Source of the DNA: Neisseria lactamica | GTDB lineage: Bacteria; Pseudomonadota; Gammaproteobacteria; Burkholderiales; Neisseriaceae | Direction: 5' to 3' | NCBI RefSeq assembly: GCF_901482445.1 | Contig: NZ_LR590477.1 | Coordinates: 1,488,001 to 1,552,000 of the forward strand | Length of the DNA: 64,000 nucleotides | In this document: positions 41,100 to 49,573 of the stretch, piece by piece | How the letters are laid out: each line of letters begins with the position of its first letter | Position numbering within the stretch: position 1 is the stretch's first letter | Position numbers and translations under genes: made by a program | The notes under the pieces: model-generated | The model's database searches: none | What the model was told of the DNA's origin: nothing | The model's input: the letters and a program-made list of their open reading frames with translations, nothing else

Positions 41100-43790
41100 T
41101 CAGGCGGTTGCCGCTTCCTCGCCGAACACTTCCTTCCACAATTTCCTGACATTGCCGTAATGGGACAGCAATTCGTCGCTTACTTCGGTTTTTTCCGCAT
41201 CGCGCAGTTTGGTGTTGTGCTGCTGCCGGCGGTAGAAGCGGTAGGCGGTGCGGCTTTGTCCGGCAAGGGTTTTATCAATCAAACCGCAGTCGGCGGCGAT
41301 GTTCAAGAGGGCGATGTTGCCGTAGTTGTCGAGAAGTTGCGGATATTGGCGGGCGTGGGCAAGGATGAGGTATTGGACGATAAATTCGACATCGACCACG
41401 CCGCCGCGCGCGTATTTGACGTTGCCGTCAACCGGCGGGTGGGTGGGGAACATTTTTTCGCGCATTTCGATGATTTCGCCTACCAAGGCGGTTTGGTCGC
41501 GTTCGGCGGTGAGGATTTCGGTGCGGATGCGGTCGAAGGCTGTCTGAATTTCGGGTGTTCCGCAGATAAAACGGGCGCGGGTGAGGGACTGGTGTTCCCA
41601 CGTCCACGCGTTTTCGCGCTGGTATTTTTCAAAGGCGGTGATGCTGTGCGCGAGGAAACCTGCGTCGCCGTTGGGGCGCAGGCGCAGGTCGGTTTCGTAG
41701 AGGCTGCCTGCGCCGGTGGCGGCGGAAAGCCGGCTGGTCAGGCGGCGGGCGAGGCGGCTGTACACGTCGCCTGCATCGGGATGCGGGTCGTCATAGAGGT
41801 AAACCAAATCCAAATCGGAGGCGTAGCCGAGTTCTTTGCCGCCAAGTTTGCCGTAGCCGATGACGGCGAATTGCGGCGTGTCGCGGTGTTTTTTGGGCAT
41901 ATCCGCCCACGCGCACGAAAGGGCGGCGGCAATGACGGTGTCGGCAAGGGCGGAGAGCTGGTCGGAGAGGGATTCTACCGTCCACAATCCGGCGAGGTCT
42001 TGGACGGCGAGGCGGAAGACTTGGGCGTGTTGGAAATGGCGCAGGGTGTCCATTTGCGCTTCGGTGTCGCCGCCGCAGGCTTTGATGCCGTCTGAAAGCT
42101 CGGCGGCGAGTTTGTCCCAATCAAACGCCGTATCTAATAATTGCGCGCTGATGAGTTCGTCCAACAAAATCGGATATTTGTTCAGATACGCCGCCACCCA
42201 AGAACTTTGGCCCATAATCTCTGCCAGTTGCGCCAGGGTTTGCGGATGTTCGTTGAGGAAGGCGAGATAGGCGGAACGGCGGCTGATGTTTTCGAGGAAA
42301 TCCAACAGCCGCATCAATGTATCGGTCGGGTTGGTTTGCGCTGCCGCCGCCCGTACCAGCAACGGCACAAGCGCGTCGAAACGCGGCTGGGCGTGGGCGG
42401 AAAGGCGGCGGTATTTATGCCCGTTGCGGATTTGGTCGAGCCTTGCGGCGATGGTTTCGGCATCGAACCCGTGTTCTTTCAGACGGCATTGCCGCCCTTC
42501 TTCGTCGGGCTTTTCCTGCCAAACCCACTGCCATTCGCCGCTGCTTTGCGTTTGTTCTCCGGGTTCGCTCAAAATTTCGTTGAACAACCGGTTGACTTGG
42601 TTTCGATGTTGATTTAAAGCGTTCAAAAAATCGGCGTAATCATCAAATCCCATACTTTCGGCAAGCAGTTGCCGCTGTTCGGGCGAATCCGGCAGGGATT
42701 GGGTTTGCCGGTCGTCCCAGTATTGCAAGCGATGTTCGACATCGCGCAAAAAGCGGTAGGCGGCAAGCAGGGTTTCGACGTTTTCAGACGGCATAATCCC
42801 GGTTTCGGCAAGTTTCTCCAGCGTTTCCTGCGTGCCTTTCAGTTGCAGCGCGCGCATTTGTCCGCCGCGTATCATCTGGAAAATCTGGGCGATAAATTCG
42901 ACTTCGCGGATGCCGCCCGCGCCGAGTTTGATGTTGTCCGCCATCCCTTTTTTGCTGACTTCGCTGCGGATTTGGCGGTGCAGCTTACGCATCGCCTCAT
43001 ACGCGCCGTAATCCAGATATTTGCGGAACACGAAGGGGCGCACCAGCGATTTGATGCCGTTCAGATACGGCGTAACCACGCGGCCTTTGCACCACGCATA
43101 GCGTTCCCATTCGCGCCCCTGCGTAATCAGGTATTGCTCCAGCGCGGTTTCGCTCAATACCAGCGCGCCGGAATCGCCGTCCGGCCGCAGCCGCATATCG
43201 ACGCGGAACACTTGCCCGTCGGCGGTAATGTCGTTCAGCAGCGCAATCAGTTTCTGCCCGACTTTGGTGAAAAACTCCTGATTGCCGCGTTCGCGCCTGC
43301 CGTCGGTGTCGCCCGATTCGGGATAGACGAAAATCAAATCGATGTCGGAAGACACGTTCAACTCATAGCCGCCCGCCTTGCCCATCGCCACCACACTCAA
43401 ATGCTGCGGCGATTTCGTACCACGCCCGATCGGCGTGCCGTACATATCCCGATAATAGGCGTAGGCGAAATCCAGCGCGGTATTGACGGCAAAATCGGCA
43501 AACAGCGTAATCGTGCGGGTTACTTCGTTCAAATCGCTGATGCGGTTGATATCGCGCACGATAATCTGCGACACCACATAACGGCGCAACCCGCGCAACT
43601 GCCGCGCCAATTCCTCCTCGTTTTCTTCCGTGCGGATTGTGTCCCAGTCGGCAAAGGCTTGGAAATCCGCTTCGGTCAAAACCTTGTCCAGCATAGGCAG
43701 GAAAATTTCGGGCTTGAGTTTGCCGGAATCAAGGTTGCGGGCGAGAAAAAGGGAATAACGGCGGGCGGTGTCGAGGCGGTTGTCGGACAT
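41100..43790 (-). CDS. glnE: Glutamine synthetase adenylyltransferase / adenylyl-removing enzyme
   Basis: The 896-residue bifunctional regulator has an N-terminal deadenylating nucleotidyltransferase domain with NVSSDIDLIFVY near residue 160, a central linker, and a C-terminal adenylylating domain with GYASDLDLVYLYDD near 650. Each has the G/S-x-D-x-D metal site. It controls glutamine synthetase activity in response to nitrogen status. I prefer ATG 43790 (MSDNRLD) with GGAA ahead over ATG 43802. It stands alone between two DUS terminators. Confidence 0.95.
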   Translation of the reverse strand: MSDNRLDTARRYSLFLARNLDSGKLKPEIFLPMLDKVLTEADFQAFADWDTIRTEENEEELARQLRGLRRYVVSQIIVRDINRISDLNEVTRTITLFADFAVNTALDFAYAYYRDMYGTPIGRGTKSPQHLSVVAMGKAGGYELNVSSDIDLIFVYPESGDTDGRRERGNQEFFTKVGQKLIALLNDITADGQVFRVDMRLRPDGDSGALVLSETALEQYLITQGREWERYAWCKGRVVTPYLNGIKSLVRPFVFRKYLDYGAYEAMRKLHRQIRSEVSKKGMADNIKLGAGGIREVEFIAQIFQMIRGGQMRALQLKGTQETLEKLAETGIMPSENVETLLAAYRFLRDVEHRLQYWDDRQTQSLPDSPEQRQLLAESMGFDDYADFLNALNQHRNQVNRLFNEILSEPGEQTQSSGEWQWVWQEKPDEEGRQCRLKEHGFDAETIAARLDQIRNGHKYRRLSAHAQPRFDALVPLLVRAAAAQTNPTDTLMRLLDFLENISRRSAYLAFLNEHPQTLAQLAEIMGQSSWVAAYLNKYPILLDELISAQLLDTAFDWDKLAAELSDGIKACGGDTEAQMDTLRHFQHAQVFRLAVQDLAGLWTVESLSDQLSALADTVIAAALSCAWADMPKKHRDTPQFAVIGYGKLGGKELGYASDLDLVYLYDDPHPDAGDVYSRLARRLTSRLSAATGAGSLYETDLRLRPNGDAGFLAHSITAFEKYQRENAWTWEHQSLTRARFICGTPEIQTAFDRIRTEILTAERDQTALVGEIIEMREKMFPTHPPVDGNVKYARGGVVDVEFIVQYLILAHARQYPQLLDNYGNIALLNIAADCGLIDKTLAGQSRTAYRFYRRQQHNTKLRDAEKTEVSDELLSHYGNVRKLWKEVFGEEAATA

Positions 43791-43823
43791 TTCGGATTCC
43801 ATTTGAAAAAATGGCGGGAACGG

Positions 43824-43888
43824 GATGGCGGATTCACTTCAAATCAGGACAAGGCGGAGCCGCACCAGTTCAAAGTCACGCCACTATA
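43824..43888. repeat. Degenerate, internally deleted Correia element
   Basis: GGATTCACTTCAAATCAGGA and the following CAAGGCG match the inner left part of Correia elements, and the end ACCAGTTCAAAGTCACGCC-ACTATA resembles the right end. The middle is missing and the left TATAGTGG is not intact. Confidence 0.5.
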
Positions 43889-43902
43889 TCATAGCAACCT
43901 CC

Positions 43903-43941
43903 GATGCCGTCTGAAAGCCGGATAACGCTTCAGACGGCATC
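43903..43941. terminator. DUS inverted-repeat terminator
   Basis: GATGCCGTCTGAA pairs with TTCAGACGGCATC, 23 bp past the stop of the minus-strand gene at 43965. The core with GCCGGATAACG is repeated at 44504. Confidence 0.75.
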
Positions 43942-43964
43942 GGATTGACAGGTTTAATCCGCGC

Positions 43965-44300
43965 TTACGGACGCTTTTTAAATATAAAGAAGGAAATCTC
44001 GTCTAACGCATCTTCGGCAAAACCTTGAAAATCCGGATTACCTTGTTTTGAGCGCAATAAAGCAACCACTTTATCGCAATCGCCGATATTTTCATGCATC
44101 CTGGCGAGATGTCCGAAACAGGTTAATGACAAGCTGGCAATATCCAAGTCTTTATGTTTCGACAACTCCGTCAACTTCTCGGAAATCCAGGGGATTTCAT
44201 CCTCTTCCGAACTAAAGGTCATACCGAGCATACCGTCAATAACACTCTGTTTATTTTCAGAATAAATCATCTTTTCTACTTGTTCCTTATCAACCGTCAT
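43965..44300 (-). CDS. Helical-repeat immunity-like protein
   Basis: The 111-residue all-helical acidic protein looks like a short HEAT-type array: IPWISEKLTELSKHKDLDIA, SLTCFGHLARMHENI, FAEDALDEISFFIF. Such small HEAT proteins occur as immunity factors beside polymorphic toxins. It is the first of four minus-strand immunity-like genes (43.9-45.8 kb). Role inferred from context. Confidence 0.65.
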   Translation of the reverse strand: MTVDKEQVEKMIYSENKQSVIDGMLGMTFSSEEDEIPWISEKLTELSKHKDLDIASLSLTCFGHLARMHENIGDCDKVVALLRSKQGNPDFQGFAEDALDEISFFIFKKRP

Positions 44301-44503
44301 TTTTTAATTTTTTCTTTTGAATGAACCAATCCTGCTTTCTTTAAAGCATTTTTGCCGGGCGGCAGGATTGTTATCAAACATTTGCACCCGGTCCGGCAAA
44401 ACGATTTCCTTATCGGTTTATCGGCAACGATGCGGGCGGTTCGGGTTTTGCCGCTTCCGGAATGCAGCCCGCCCCCGCTTTCAAATCTTCCGCTCTAATC
44501 CGT

Positions 44504-44541
44504 TTGCCGTCTGAAAGCCGGATAACGCTTCAGACGGCATT
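44504..44541. terminator. DUS inverted-repeat terminator
   Basis: GCCGTCTGAA pairs with TTCAGACGGC around a loop with GCCGGATAACG, the same core as at 43903, 8 bp past the next gene's stop. Confidence 0.75.
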
Positions 44542-44548
44542 TGCCGGT

Positions 44549-45022
44549 TTAATCCTGCCCGCCGCCGTTGTGCAAATATCGTTCCCAATGAACATATAAC
44601 CGGGCAATATTTTCTTCATTGCTGTGGGCAGAAGGAATATAACCGTCTTTGGGCGGCATATATCTGACAAATGACTCTATTTCTTCCGGGTAATCAAAAT
44701 CCGCATAAATTTTTTCAACTTCCCCCAGAGGGTCGTCAAATTCTTCTTTTCTATGGAATACGTCATTTAGGAGGATGTACAGCCAATTTTTAGGGGAATA
44801 ATCCCTCATTTCTGAAGCCAAATCTTCCAGAACAGGTTTTAATTCAAAAATATTGGATTTGTTGGTTAAAGATAGCTTGAACACGCGTTCGTCACAATCT
44901 GAAAGCGTCATTTTTCGGGCATAAGCTGCCACATCAGTCCAACCCAAGTATTTATTCTCATACCCCCACAGAATATCCTTCCAAGAAAGGCGGACTTTTT
45001 GAGCGGTTAAATCAAGGTTCAT
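44549..45022 (-). CDS. DUF2247-like immunity protein
   Basis: The 157-residue protein starts LTAQKVRLSWKDILWGYENK, followed by WTDVAAYARKMT, the pattern of DUF2247 proteins found with contact-dependent toxins. It is acidic, with a C-terminal LYVHWERYLHN. It lies in the minus-strand immunity-like cluster, and no toxin remains beside it. Confidence 0.7.
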   Translation of the reverse strand: MNLDLTAQKVRLSWKDILWGYENKYLGWTDVAAYARKMTLSDCDERVFKLSLTNKSNIFELKPVLEDLASEMRDYSPKNWLYILLNDVFHRKEEFDDPLGEVEKIYADFDYPEEIESFVRYMPPKDGYIPSAHSNEENIARLYVHWERYLHNGGGQD

Positions 45023-45100
45023 TTTTTACTCCGGTTGCCTGCTTCGTGTTCACACGTCGGTTTTCCTGCCCCGTCGTTCCGACCCTTCCGATTATGCCTG

Positions 45101-45382
45101 TTACGAAAAGTCTTCCAAATGACGGCCGATTGCCTCTTCAACAGTCGGATACCAATCCATAAATGAAGCCTGCAATTCCTCCAAAACCAACTCATTGAAT
45201 AAATCATCCAAATTCCGCCAATCCGTTTTTTCATCCGGATAGATGAAATTTGCCATAACGACAGTATGTTTGTTTTGGGAATAATCCGATAAGGCGCAAA
45301 TCATCAGATACCGCCCCGAATGCTCCAGATAAAAAATTCGTTTTTCCAAAGGAAACCAGTTATTCCGTTGCCCGTTTTCCAT
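45101..45382 (-). CDS. Immunity-like protein, family unknown
   Basis: The 93-residue protein is beta-rich at first (EKRIFYLEHSGRYLMICALS) then has an acidic helix (DWRNLDDLFNELVLEELQAS). Its context between two immunity-like genes is the only hint of role. Confidence 0.6.
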   Translation of the reverse strand: MENGQRNNWFPLEKRIFYLEHSGRYLMICALSDYSQNKHTVVMANFIYPDEKTDWRNLDDLFNELVLEELQASFMDWYPTVEEAIGRHLEDFS

Positions 45383-45468
45383 TTTTCATCCTTTTTAACG
45401 TATCGGCTTCCGCGTCCTTCAAATTGGATTACCTGCCTTCCGCCAAGCAAACGCCCGCGCCCCTTTCA

Positions 45469-45792
45469 TCATTTGAATATCCGTTTGACCATATTTATCA
45501 GATAACTATCTTCTTTATATAAATCAATCAGCAAAGGCACGATACCCGGCTCATAAAATAATTCTGTCGTATCAGATGTTTCTTTTAACGCGGAAATTAT
45601 CTCCAATAGTTCATACCCGTGTTGGGGATAAGCAAACAAATAGGGGACTGCTTCACGCAAACATGAAAATGCTTCGTAACTTTGCATTTTCCATATATGT
45701 TCATCTTTAAAATCACTCAAATACCATTCATCCAATTCACTTTCCGGGTCAGATATGAGTCGGATAAATTCATTTAGTTCGTCCTTAAACAT
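45469..45792 (-). CDS. Immunity protein of the DFKFKD toxin family (paralogue of 33048-33371)
   Basis: The 107-residue protein begins MFKDELNEFIRLISDPESEL and aligns over its length with the maf-island gene at 33.0 kb. Its start lies inside the reading frame of the toxin tail that once preceded it. That tail is now split by the IS1016 copy at 45821. Confidence 0.78.
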   Translation of the reverse strand: MFKDELNEFIRLISDPESELDEWYLSDFKDEHIWKMQSYEAFSCLREAVPYLFAYPQHGYELLEIISALKETSDTTELFYEPGIVPLLIDLYKEDSYLINMVKRIFK

Positions 45793-45871
45793 ATCGAATC
45801 CTTAAACTTAAAATCTATTTGGGGCTGTCCTAGATAACTAGGGAAATTCAAATTAAGTTAGAATTATCCCT

Positions 45872-46039
45872 ATGAGAAAAAGTCGTCTAAGCCGGTATAA
45901 ACAAAATAAACTCATTGAGCTATTTGTCGCAGGTGTAACTGCAAGAACAGCAGCAGAGTTAGTAGGCGTTAATAAAAATACCGCAGCCTATTATTCTCAT
46001 CGTTTACGATTACTTATTATTTACAAAAAATGCAAATAA
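45872..46039 (+). pseudogene. IS1016 transposase, N-terminal part
   Basis: MRKSRLSRYKQNKLIELFVA and the following helix-turn-helix (TARTAAELVGVNKNTAAYYS) end seven codons into the insert. It is the IS1595-family DNA-binding part only. Confidence 0.85.
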
Positions 46040-46105
46040 GAGTAATGTTTCCACTCGCCAAAATACAAAGCCTTTCATTCAACAACAAAATGGAGTGTAG
46101 AAACT

Positions 46106-46939
46106 ATGAAACAATGGATGCTTTTAGGATTGCTGGGATTGGGCGCAGTGGCGCAGGCGCACGATGTTTGGGTGGCTGCACCGACACATCAGCCAGCCGG
46201 CAAAATCCTGCATGCGGATTTGGGTTACAGCCATGACTTCCCCAATGTCGAAAAAATCGCCGACGACCGCGTACATATTTTCAAACCGCTGCAATTGACC
46301 GGCAGCTCAAAGAAAACCGTTGATTTGGTAAATAAAGGCGAAAACTATCAATACGTTTCCAAAGCCGCTTTGCCTGAAGGCTCCTACTGGGTCAGCGCAA
46401 CCTACAAACCGACTTTCTGGTCGAAAAACCAAGACGGCTGGAAACAGCAAACCTTGAAACAGCTGGCCGGTTCAACCTATTGCGAACAGGCGCAAATGTT
46501 CGGAAAGAGCTTTGTCCAAGTGGGCAACGGCGCAGTTGATGAAGCTGTATTGACCCGCCCTATCGGCCAAGAGCTGGAACTGGTTCCGCTGAAAAATCCG
46601 AACGAAGTCAAAGCCGGCGGTATTTTGCCCGTCAAAGTCCTGTACAAAGGCGAGCCTTTGGTTAAAGCCACCGTTACCGCCAGCTCGGACACTTTGGCGG
46701 AAATGGACTTGGAATCAACCCATGACCACCGCGAACCTCAAGGCTTCTCCGGCAAAACCGATAAAAACGGCGTGGTCAATGTGATTACTCTGATTGACGG
46801 TTTGTGGAAAATCAAAGTCGTGAACGAGACCGATTACGGCGATAAAAGCGTATGTCAGAAAGACAATACTTACGCAACGCTGATTGTGCCTGTCGGTACC
46901 AAACGCGCAGCCGCACGCCATGCCCACCATCATCATTAA
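46106..46939 (+). CDS. DUF4198-like periplasmic protein with histidine tail, cargo inside IS1016
   Basis: The 277-residue exported protein has signal MKQWMLLGLLGLGAVAQA and a mature start HDVWVAAP. The body alternates strands (HIFKPLQLTG, GSYWVSATYKPTFWSKN) with an Ig-like second half (LVKATVTASSDTLAEMDLES, SGKTDKNGVVNVITL), as in DUF4198 proteins linked to metal uptake. The C-terminus is HAHHHH, a plausible Ni/Zn/Co ligand. GGAGTG precedes the start. Codon use and GC are like core meningococcal genes, unlike the IS around it, so it was probably picked up from elsewhere in a Neisseria genome. Confidence 0.8.
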   Translation: MKQWMLLGLLGLGAVAQAHDVWVAAPTHQPAGKILHADLGYSHDFPNVEKIADDRVHIFKPLQLTGSSKKTVDLVNKGENYQYVSKAALPEGSYWVSATYKPTFWSKNQDGWKQQTLKQLAGSTYCEQAQMFGKSFVQVGNGAVDEAVLTRPIGQELELVPLKNPNEVKAGGILPVKVLYKGEPLVKATVTASSDTLAEMDLESTHDHREPQGFSGKTDKNGVVNVITLIDGLWKIKVVNETDYGDKSVCQKDNTYATLIVPVGTKRAAARHAHHHH

Positions 46940-46948
46940 CAACCATTA

Positions 46949-46979
46949 AAAAAGGCCGTCTGAACTTTCAGACGGCCTT
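46949..46979. terminator. DUS inverted-repeat terminator inside the IS1016 cargo
   Basis: AAGGCCGTCTGAA pairs with TTCAGACGGCCTT around a short loop, between the cargo gene and the convergent gene fragment. Confidence 0.8.
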
Positions 46980-46982
46980 CGT

Positions 46983-47092
46983 TTATTCTAATTCATAACC
47001 CAAATTTCTAAAAAAACGGGAGAATGTTTCCAACTCATCACCATTTAATTGGGCAAAACGGACACGGTTGCAGCCGATCAAAACCACACTTT
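46983..47092 (-). pseudogene. 3' fragment of a convergent gene in the IS1016 cargo
   Basis: The minus-strand frame reads VVLIGCNRVRFAQLNGDELE, TFSRFFRNLGYELE and a stop. It is cut at the right IS junction, so about 35 codons of an unknown gene remain. It shows that the insert is a chunk of ordinary chromosome, not a self-contained element. Confidence 0.65.
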
Positions 47093-47532
47093 TATCAAAA
47101 CAGTCCACATTTAGAAATGTTTGATGGCGAAGTAGAAGCAGATGAAAGTTATTTTGGCGGACAACGCAAAGGCAAACGCGGTCGCGGTGCTGCCGGTAAA
47201 GTCGCCGTATCCGGTCTTTTGAAGCAAAATGGTACGGTTTATAGAATACTCAAACCGCTGCTTTATTTCCTATTATCCGTGAACAAGTGAAACCTGACAG
47301 CATTATTTATACGGATTGTTATCGTAGCTATGATGTATTAGATGTGGGCGAATTTAGCCATTTTAGCTTCGCTGAAACTTCGTTTTCGTATCAATCACAG
47401 CACACATTTTGCTGAACGACAAAACCATATCAATGGAATTGAGAACTTTTGGAACCGGGCAAAACGTCATTTACGCAAGTTTAACGGCATTCCCAAAGAG
47501 CATTTTGGGCTGTATTTAAAGGAGTGCGAATA
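47093..47532 (+). pseudogene. IS1016 transposase, C-terminal part
   Basis: DGEVEADESYFGGQRKGKRG, YTDCYRSYDVLD and HFAERQNHINGIENFWNRAK carry the DDE/ISXO2-type catalytic residues. Two internal indels (around 47240 and 47370) and a stop shift the frame, so it is inactive irrespective of the insert. Confidence 0.85.
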
Positions 47533-47622
47533 GCGTTTTAACAACAGTGAGATAAAAGTTCAAATTTCCATCTTAAAACAATTAGTAAAATCGAGTTTAT
47601 CCTAGTCATCTAGGACAGTCCC

Positions 47623-47711
47623 ATCTATTTTTATCTCCATATCCTTATTTTCCACATAATGAATTTCAACGCCGTTCATATTTTGCGTTTCCCCAAGCTG
47701 TCCGCCACAGT
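47623..47711 (-). pseudogene. Toxin-tip tail split by IS1016
   Basis: On the minus strand the frame reads GGQLGETQNMNGVEIHYVEN and KDMEIKID up to the target duplication. Across the IS it continues FKFKD at 45.8 kb, just ahead of the immunity start. This matches NVNKIEIHYIEN...DFKFKD of the maf-island remnant at 32.9-33.0 kb. Confidence 0.7.
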
Positions 47712-47877
47712 ATAAAATTATTTTTTATATCAATTATTTATATGTTTAACAACTTACCGCCGGACTTGCTTTGGCTGCGTATCAAGATTGTCCGGTTCGC
47801 GGCGGGCGTTTGCTTTGTTTCAAACAGGGCAGCGCGTTTGGGATTTTCAAGGGGCGGCAGGCGGAAAAAGGAAATGA

Positions 47878-47920
47878 AAATACCGTCTGAACGGCAAAAC
47901 GTGCGTTCAGACGGCATTTT
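47878..47920 (-). terminator. DUS inverted-repeat terminator downstream of pyrD
   Basis: ATACCGTCTGAACG pairs with CGTTCAGACGGCAT, flanked by A and T runs, 13 bp past the pyrD stop. Confidence 0.8.
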
Positions 47921-47932
47921 GAGCGGATCGCG

Positions 47933-48940
47933 TCATCGCGCCAACGCCTTCAAACATTCTTTGACCAATGCCGGACCTTTGTATATCAATCCGCTGTACA
48001 CCTGGACGGCAGTTGCGCCCAAGCGGATTTTCTCTGCCGCGTCCCTGCCTTCCATAATGCCGCCTACGCCGATAATCGGCAGCTTGCCGTCGATGTGGTC
48101 TGCCAACAGCTTCAACACCCGATTACTTTTTTCATGAACGGGCAGCCCGCTCAAACCGCCCTGCTCGCCTGCAAGCGGATGGCTGCCGAGACTTGATTTG
48201 TCGATGGTGGTATTGGTGGCGATGATGCCGTCCATTTCGACGGATTTGACAACGTGGGCGATGTCTTCGATTTGCGCTTCGTCCAAATCGGGGGCGATTT
48301 TTACGGCGAGCGGAACGTATTTCCCGTGTGCAGAGGCAAGCTGTGCCTGTTTGTTTTTCAAAGCCCCAAGCAATGCGCCCAACTCGTCGCCGCCTTGCAG
48401 GGCGCGGAGGTTTTTGGTGTTGGGCGAGGAAATATTGACGGTGATGTAACTTGCGTGCGCGTAGGCTTTTTCAAGGCAGATTAAATAATCATCGGCAGCG
48501 TTTTCGATCGGCGTAACTGCATTTTTGCCGATGTTGATGCCCAACACGCCGCTGAATTTGCTTTTTTCGATGTTGCGTATCATCGCATCGATACCGTGGT
48601 TGTTGAAACCCATGCGATTGATGATGCCCCGGTGTTCGGGAACGCGGAAGAGACGCGGCTGAGGGTTGCCGGGCTGAGGTTTGGGCGTTACCGTGCCGAT
48701 TTCGATGAAACCGAAGCCGAGCGCGCCCAATGCGTCTATATATTCGCCGTTTTTATCGAGTCCGGCGGCAAGCCCGACAGGGTTGGGCAAATCCAAGCCC
48801 ATCAATTTTACAGGTTTGGTACGGTTGTCGGTCACCGGAATCAGACCGAGCTTATAAACCGTGTTGAGGGCATTGAGCGTGAAATGGTGTGCCTTTTCGG
48901 CATCGAGCGCAAACATGATACGGCGGGCAAGCGGATACAT
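47933..48940 (-). CDS. pyrD: Dihydroorotate dehydrogenase, quinone-dependent (class 2)
   Basis: The 335-residue membrane-associated flavoenzyme performs the fourth step of pyrimidine synthesis. The N-terminal amphipathic helix (MYPLARRIMFALDAEKAHH) is the class 2 membrane/quinone site. GLAAGLDKNGEYIDAL, TVNISSPNTKNLR with the catalytic serine, IATNTTIDKS and GVGGIMEGRDA bind FMN and substrate. Confidence 0.96.
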   Translation of the reverse strand: MYPLARRIMFALDAEKAHHFTLNALNTVYKLGLIPVTDNRTKPVKLMGLDLPNPVGLAAGLDKNGEYIDALGALGFGFIEIGTVTPKPQPGNPQPRLFRVPEHRGIINRMGFNNHGIDAMIRNIEKSKFSGVLGINIGKNAVTPIENAADDYLICLEKAYAHASYITVNISSPNTKNLRALQGGDELGALLGALKNKQAQLASAHGKYVPLAVKIAPDLDEAQIEDIAHVVKSVEMDGIIATNTTIDKSSLGSHPLAGEQGGLSGLPVHEKSNRVLKLLADHIDGKLPIIGVGGIMEGRDAAEKIRLGATAVQVYSGLIYKGPALVKECLKALAR

Positions 48941-49066
48941 AGCGGGCTTTCTGTTCCAAATAGAAATGCCGCCATTTTAACCGAAATCGCCGGCCGGACA
49001 CGGCACATATATCAAATTTGAACGGCAAAACCGGTACCGCCCGAAAATGTACAAATCGGCAAATAT

Positions 49067-49075
49067 TGATATAAT
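49067..49075 (+). promoter_or_regulatory. Extended -10 promoter upstream of acpP
   Basis: TGATATAAT is an extended -10 (TGn plus TATAAT) about 95 bp ahead of the acpP start. No good -35 is visible, as expected for this promoter class. Confidence 0.55.
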
Positions 49076-49170
49076 AGGCATTAGATAGAAAACTCTATTA
49101 AAAGTCGGTACAATACCACCGATTTATTTCCCTTAAACAACCTGCCGCAAGGCATAAAGGAACGACTGAT

Positions 49171-49407
49171 ATGTCAAACATCGAACAACAAGTTAAAAAA
49201 ATTGTTGCTGAACAACTGGGCGTAAACGAAGCCGACGTGAAAAACGAATCTTCCTTCCAAGACGACTTGGGCGCGGACTCTCTGGACACCGTAGAACTGG
49301 TTATGGCTCTGGAAGAAGCCTTCGGCTGCGAAATCCCCGACGAAGATGCCGAAAAAATCACCACCGTCCAACTGGCCATCGACTACATCAATGCCCACAA
49401 CGGCTAA
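49171..49407 (+). CDS. acpP: Acyl carrier protein
   Basis: The 78-residue, highly acidic protein carries acyl chains on 4'-phosphopantetheine attached to S37 in GADSLDTVE. AAAGGAACG precedes the start. It is followed by fabF, the common acpP-fabF pairing. Codon use is that of a highly expressed gene. Confidence 0.98.
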   Translation: MSNIEQQVKKIVAEQLGVNEADVKNESSFQDDLGADSLDTVELVMALEEAFGCEIPDEDAEKITTVQLAIDYINAHNG

Positions 49408-49573
49408 CCGGTCGTCGCCCGACACAACAGCCTCTGCTGCACCGCGCAATAGAGGCTTTTCCCTTATATGGCAAACTGCTTAAACTCCGTTTAAATACCT
49501 GCCGCAAATTCCAAACGGCATCTGCACGACAGCCGCATATGCCCCCATTCCGACAACCAACAGCGAGATTATC

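Larger units (their letters stand above)
45821..47622 (+). mobile_element. IS1016 copy carrying a 1.07 kb internal insert
   Basis: The left end is GGGGCTGTCCTAGATAAC and the right end GTCATCTAGGACAGTCCC. The flanks give an 8-bp target duplication ATCTATTT (45813-45820 and 47623-47630). The transposase frame is split after codons for HRLRLLI at 46018 and resumes with YQNSPHLEMFDGEVEADESY at 47093. The intervening 46019-47092 is foreign to the IS. Confidence 0.88.

Noticed and set aside
47742..48137. 131-codon plus-strand frame
   Set aside because: It overlaps the pyrD 3' end antisense and contains a DUS terminator.
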